Origin: Brevundimonas sp.
Lineage (GTDB): Bacteria > Pseudomonadota > Alphaproteobacteria > Caulobacterales > Caulobacteraceae
Assembly (NCBI RefSeq): GCF_031082345.1
Contig: NZ_JAVHLH010000098.1
Coordinates: forward strand, 2,301-9,255
Direction of reading: 5' to 3'
Length of the DNA stretch: 6,955 bases
The position numbers and the translations under genes were made by a program. Shown here one piece after another: positions 4,489 through 6,955 of this stretch (the stretch's first letter is position 1; every line of letters starts with the position of its first letter). Below the pieces are notes generated by a model. That model was not told where the DNA came from. It was given only the letters and a program-made list of their open reading frames with translations, and searched no databases.

Positions 4489-6075
4489 TCACTCCGCGAT
4501 CGGCAGTTTTTTGGGCTTGGCGACCTTCAGCCACCACGCCAGGGCGACCTGTGCGACCAGCACGGCCGACAGCATCGAGGTGAAGACGCCGATGGTCAGC
4601 GTCCAGGCGAAGCCGCGCACCGGGCCGGCCCCGAAGATGAACATGATCAGCGCCGCGACCAGGGTCGTCAGGTTGGCGTCGATGATGGTGCCCATGGCCT
4701 TGTTGAAGCCGGCGTCCAGCGAGGCGATGACGGACCGTCCAGCCCTCGCCTCGTCACGCATCCGCTCGTAGATCAGCACATTGGCGTCCACGGCCACGGC
4801 GAAGGTCAGCACCAGGCCGGCGATGCCGGGCAGGGTCAGGGCCGCGCCGGTCATCGACATGGCGGCGATGATCAGCAGGCCGTTCAGCAGCAGGCCGATG
4901 ATCGAGATGCCGCCGAACAGGAAGCCGTAGGACAGCAGCATGAAGACGAGGATGATGATGAAGCCGATGGCGGTCGACAGGGCGCCCGCGGCCACAGCGT
5001 CGGCGCCCAGCTCGGCGGTCACCGTTCGGCGTTCCTCGACCTTCAGCGGCGCCGGCAGCGCGCCGCCGTTGAGCAGGTTGACCATCTCGGCGGCTTCCTG
5101 GATCGAGAAGCTGCCCTCGATGATGCCGGAACCGCCGGTGATGGCGCTGTTGATCCGCGGGGCCGAGATGACCACCCCGTCCAGGATGATGGCGAAGGGC
5201 TTGCCGATGTTGGCCGCGGTCGCCTCGCCGAAGCGGCGGGCCCCGGCGCCGTCGAAGCGGAAGCCGATGGCGGTCTGGTTGTTCTGGTCCGTCGTGACCT
5301 CGGCCCGGGTCAGGTTCTCGCCCGAGACCAGCACCCGCTTCTTGACCAGATAGGGCATGCCGGTCGCGTCCGGGACGACCTCGGAGTCCGGCGGCGGGAA
5401 GCCGGCCAGGGCCTCCTCGATGGAATTCTCGATGTCGACCATCTGGAAGGTCAGCTGCGCCGTCTGGCCGATGATCCGCTCCAGCGCGGCCGGATCGCTC
5501 TCGCCCGGCGCCTGGATGACGATCCGGTCGGCGCCCTGGCGGGTGATCGAGGGTTCGCGGGTGCCGAGGCTGTCGATCCGGCGGCGCACCACCTCGATCG
5601 ACTGGCTGACGGCGTCGGACGCCATCGAATCCATCGCCGCCTGGGTGTAGGCGTAGCGAATGCGGTCCTCGCCCTGGCGCTGCACCGTCCGGTCGGCGAT
5701 CGTGCCGGCGCCGGTGATCAGCGTCCGCATCACCTCCAGCGACTGGTCCATCGTCGCCGGCTCGGCCAGCGTCACCACCACGCCCGCGCCGTCCCGCACG
5801 ACGCCGGAGATGTCGATCCCCGCCTCGCCCAGCACCGTCCGCGCGTCCTCGCCGAGGTTGTTCAGCCGGGCCTCGCGCATCGCCGGCACATCGACTTCCA
5901 GCAGCAGGTAGGACCCGCCCTGCAGGTCGAGCCCGAGGTTCACGCCGCTCTTGGGCAGCCAGCCCGGCAGCGCCGTCTTCTGCTCGGCCGTCAGCAGGTT
6001 CGGGTAGGCGAACAGCAACCCGAAGGCGAAGGACAGGGCGAGAAGGATGACCTTCCAGCGCGACAGATGGATCAT
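4489..6075 (-). CDS. secD: Protein translocase subunit SecD
   Basis: The large subunit of the proton-driven SecDF motor, 528 residues. TM1 (about 7-24) is followed by GVNLGLDLQGGSYLLLEVD (44-62), the SecD signature. The large periplasmic P1 domain covers about 60-365 and includes VVRRRIDSLGTREPSI (162-177) and the base-head region before EGSFSIQEAAEMVNLLNGGALP (320-341). Five membrane segments follow (about 366-515). LPGIAGLVLTFAVAVDANVL (415-434, continuing IYERMRDE) carries the conserved Asp430 of the proton pathway. Family members more often have G-M-A-V-D than V-A-V-D here. The ATG at 6075 has GGGAAG five bases upstream. It is 32 bp after yajC, and its stop overlaps the possible upstream start of secF, so yajC-secD-secF is one operon by layout. 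Confidence 0.97.
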   Translation of the reverse strand: MIHLSRWKVILLALSFAFGLLFAYPNLLTAEQKTALPGWLPKSGVNLGLDLQGGSYLLLEVDVPAMREARLNNLGEDARTVLGEAGIDISGVVRDGAGVVVTLAEPATMDQSLEVMRTLITGAGTIADRTVQRQGEDRIRYAYTQAAMDSMASDAVSQSIEVVRRRIDSLGTREPSITRQGADRIVIQAPGESDPAALERIIGQTAQLTFQMVDIENSIEEALAGFPPPDSEVVPDATGMPYLVKKRVLVSGENLTRAEVTTDQNNQTAIGFRFDGAGARRFGEATAANIGKPFAIILDGVVISAPRINSAITGGSGIIEGSFSIQEAAEMVNLLNGGALPAPLKVEERRTVTAELGADAVAAGALSTAIGFIIILVFMLLSYGFLFGGISIIGLLLNGLLIIAAMSMTGAALTLPGIAGLVLTFAVAVDANVLIYERMRDEARAGRSVIASLDAGFNKAMGTIIDANLTTLVAALIMFIFGAGPVRGFAWTLTIGVFTSMLSAVLVAQVALAWWLKVAKPKKLPIAE

Positions 6076-6107
6076 GCGGGCTTCCCCGACCTTTCAGAGC
6101 GGCGAGA

Positions 6108-6434
6108 TCAGGCCTTGGTGACTTGCTTGGTGTCGTTGGCGGCCACGCCGGTGCGGTCGCGCACCTGGGTGATCATCGCCTTGACCACGCGGACGTTGAC
6201 GCCCTGGGCGACCTCGACCATGGCCTCTTCGTTCTCGACCCGGGTGACCTTGCCGATCATGCCGTTGGACAGCACCACCGTGTCGTTGCGCTTCAGCGCC
6301 GAGATCATCTCGCGGTGGGCCTTGGCCTGCTTCATCTGCGGGCGGACGAGCAGCAGATAGCCCATCACGCCGATCAGGATGATCGGGGCGAACTGGATCA
6401 ACATGGCCATCAGGCCGCCGTCAGTCGTGGTCAT
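6108..6434 (-). CDS. yajC: Preprotein translocase accessory subunit YajC
   Basis: A 108-residue bitopic inner-membrane protein that associates with SecDF and SecYEG. One membrane helix at about 12-30 (IQFAPIILIGVMGYLLLVRP) is followed by the RPQMKQAKAHREMISALKRN linker (31-50) and the small beta domain DTVVLSNGMIGKVTRVENEE (51-70), then AMVEVAQGVNVRVVKAMITQV. This matches the family pattern GD-x-V-x-T-x-G-G-x-x-G-x-V, with Asn50-Asp51 replacing the usual Gly-Asp. The ATG at 6434 gives the usual short Thr/Gly-rich N-terminus; the ribosome-binding site (AGAGA, about 8 bases upstream) is weak. It is the first gene of the yajC-secD-secF series, preceded by a 111-bp gap that holds a possible promoter. 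Confidence 0.96.
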   Translation of the reverse strand: MTTTDGGLMAMLIQFAPIILIGVMGYLLLVRPQMKQAKAHREMISALKRNDTVVLSNGMIGKVTRVENEEAMVEVAQGVNVRVVKAMITQVRDRTGVAANDTKQVTKA

Positions 6435-6485
6435 CGATGAATCTCTGGCAACGGGCCCCGCGGCGCCCTTGAAAATGAGGCGCGG

Positions 6486-6514
6486 AACCTAGGGCGCGCC
6501 GCCTCACATTGCAA
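6486..6514 (-). promoter_or_regulatory. Possible promoter for yajC-secDF
   Basis: On the minus strand, TTGCAA (6514-6509) is separated by exactly 17 bases from TAGGTT (6491-6486), with a C before and after the latter. This fits a housekeeping-sigma promoter loosely: the -35 element has a good TTG start and the -10 element keeps T, A and the final T. Transcription would start near 6479, giving a leader of roughly 45 nt before yajC. It sits in the gap of 6435-6545, just after the stop of the LytM gene. Chance matches of this quality are not rare, so this is only a candidate; yajC may also be read through from upstream. Confidence 0.3.
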
Positions 6515-6545
6515 CGCGGCGCTTGGCTGGAACCCGTCGTTTGCG

Positions 6546-6955
6546 TCAGCGCGGCAACACGCTCAGCGGGTCGATCGCCGTCGGCTCGTCGCCGCGCATG
6601 CGCCAGGTCTCGAAATGGATCGAGGGCCGTCCGTCGCCGGCGGTCGTTCCGACCGTCCCGATCACCTGCCCGGCCTGCACGTCGTCGCCGTCGCGCACAG
6701 TGGCCGTTCCGAGATGGCCGTAGACCGAGCGCCAGCCTTCGCGGTGCACGATCAGCACCGTCAGCCCCTGCCCCGCCAGGTCGTCGCCGACATAGCCGAC
6801 CCGGCCCGCCGCCGAGGCCCGGACCTCGGTCCCCTCGGCCGCGCCGATGTTGATGCCGTTGTTGCGCTCGCCCATGCCCACCGGTCCGAAGCGGCGCAGG
6901 ATGTCGCCCCGCACCGGCCAGTCCAGCGTCCCGGCGGCCGCGGGCTCGCCGACCG
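6546..6955 (-). CDS. Degenerate LytM/M23-family envelope protein, C-terminal part (DipM/NlpD-like, cut by window edge)
   Basis: The last 135 or so codons of a protein ending in a LytM (peptidase M23) domain; the start is beyond base 6955. It begins in a Pro/Ala-rich linker (GEPAAAGTLDWPVRGDILRR). The domain follows with FGPVGMGERNNGINIGAAEG, VRASAAGRVGYVGDDL, VYGHLGTATV, VQAGQVIGTVGTTAG and SIHFETWRMRG, then the typical ending DPLSVLPR. Active M23 enzymes bind zinc through HxxxD and the last His of HxH. Here HxGID is NNGIN, so the His and Asp are both Asn. The PHLHFE motif is PSIHFE, so its first His is Ser. A non-enzymatic role, such as activating peptidoglycan amidases as EnvC, NlpD or Caulobacter DipM do, is therefore likely. 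A LytM gene next to yajC-secDF matches the alphaproteobacterial surE-pcm-LytM-yajC order I recall. The N-terminal LysM repeats expected of DipM are not visible. Confidence 0.88.
   Translation of the reverse strand, partial: VGEPAAAGTLDWPVRGDILRRFGPVGMGERNNGINIGAAEGTEVRASAAGRVGYVGDDLAGQGLTVLIVHREGWRSVYGHLGTATVRDGDDVQAGQVIGTVGTTAGDGRPSIHFETWRMRGDEPTAIDPLSVLPR

Noticed and set aside
3128..4771. A 547-codon open frame on the plus strand across the dehydrogenase start, the repeat and secF
   Set aside because: It crosses two unrelated genes and a palindromic repeat, and its low-complexity His/Asp/Gln-rich translation is typical of antisense reading of GC-rich genes.
6453..6468. GC-rich near-palindrome in the yajC leader (GGGCCCCGCGGCGCCC)
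   Set aside because: A usable loop leaves only a few pairs with a mismatch; too weak to call a regulatory structure.

Overview
The window is GC-rich chromosomal DNA from an alphaproteobacterium. It is most likely from the Caulobacteraceae, with a Brevundimonas- or Caulobacter-like genome. This rests on the gene order LytM protein - yajC - secD - secF, on rsmE next to a plant-type glutamate-cysteine ligase, on GC-biased codon use, and on GC-rich palindromic intergenic repeats. The taxon is inferred from protein character and synteny, without any database search.

All housekeeping genes lie on the minus strand, so transcription reads from high to low coordinates. From 6955 down they are: the C-terminal end of a degenerate LytM/M23 cell-envelope protein (6546-6955, cut by the window edge); yajC (6108-6434), secD (4489-6075) and secF (3500-4483), which encode the accessory complex of the Sec translocon; a 141-bp nested palindromic repeat (3353-3493); and a long-chain-type acyl-CoA dehydrogenase (2176-3339). 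After the interruption described next come rsmE (935-1654), a small potassium-channel-like membrane protein (445-903) and the N-terminal third or so of glutamate-cysteine ligase (1-377, cut by the window edge).

The one plus-strand gene encodes a 100-residue GIY-YIG nuclease (1771-2073). It sits between the acyl-CoA dehydrogenase and rsmE. It is enclosed by a perfect 16-bp inverted repeat whose two copies are 491 bp apart, outer edge to outer edge. Each copy is also one arm of a local hairpin, and two further hairpins lie directly before and directly after the gene. This looks like a compact 'nuclease plus palindromes' module, possibly mobile or formerly mobile, and it is the most interesting part of the window. 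Most hairpins here, and one in the unrelated repeat at 3353-3493, have GNA-type three-base loops, which are unusually stable in single-stranded DNA.

Functionally the window combines protein export (YajC-SecD-SecF), envelope remodelling (LytM protein), ribosome modification (RsmE), redox metabolism (glutathione synthesis), fatty-acid oxidation and a possible ion channel. No tRNA, rRNA, CRISPR array, riboswitch or classical insertion sequence was seen. The very long plus-strand reading frames opposite the acyl-CoA dehydrogenase and secDF are GC-driven shadows.
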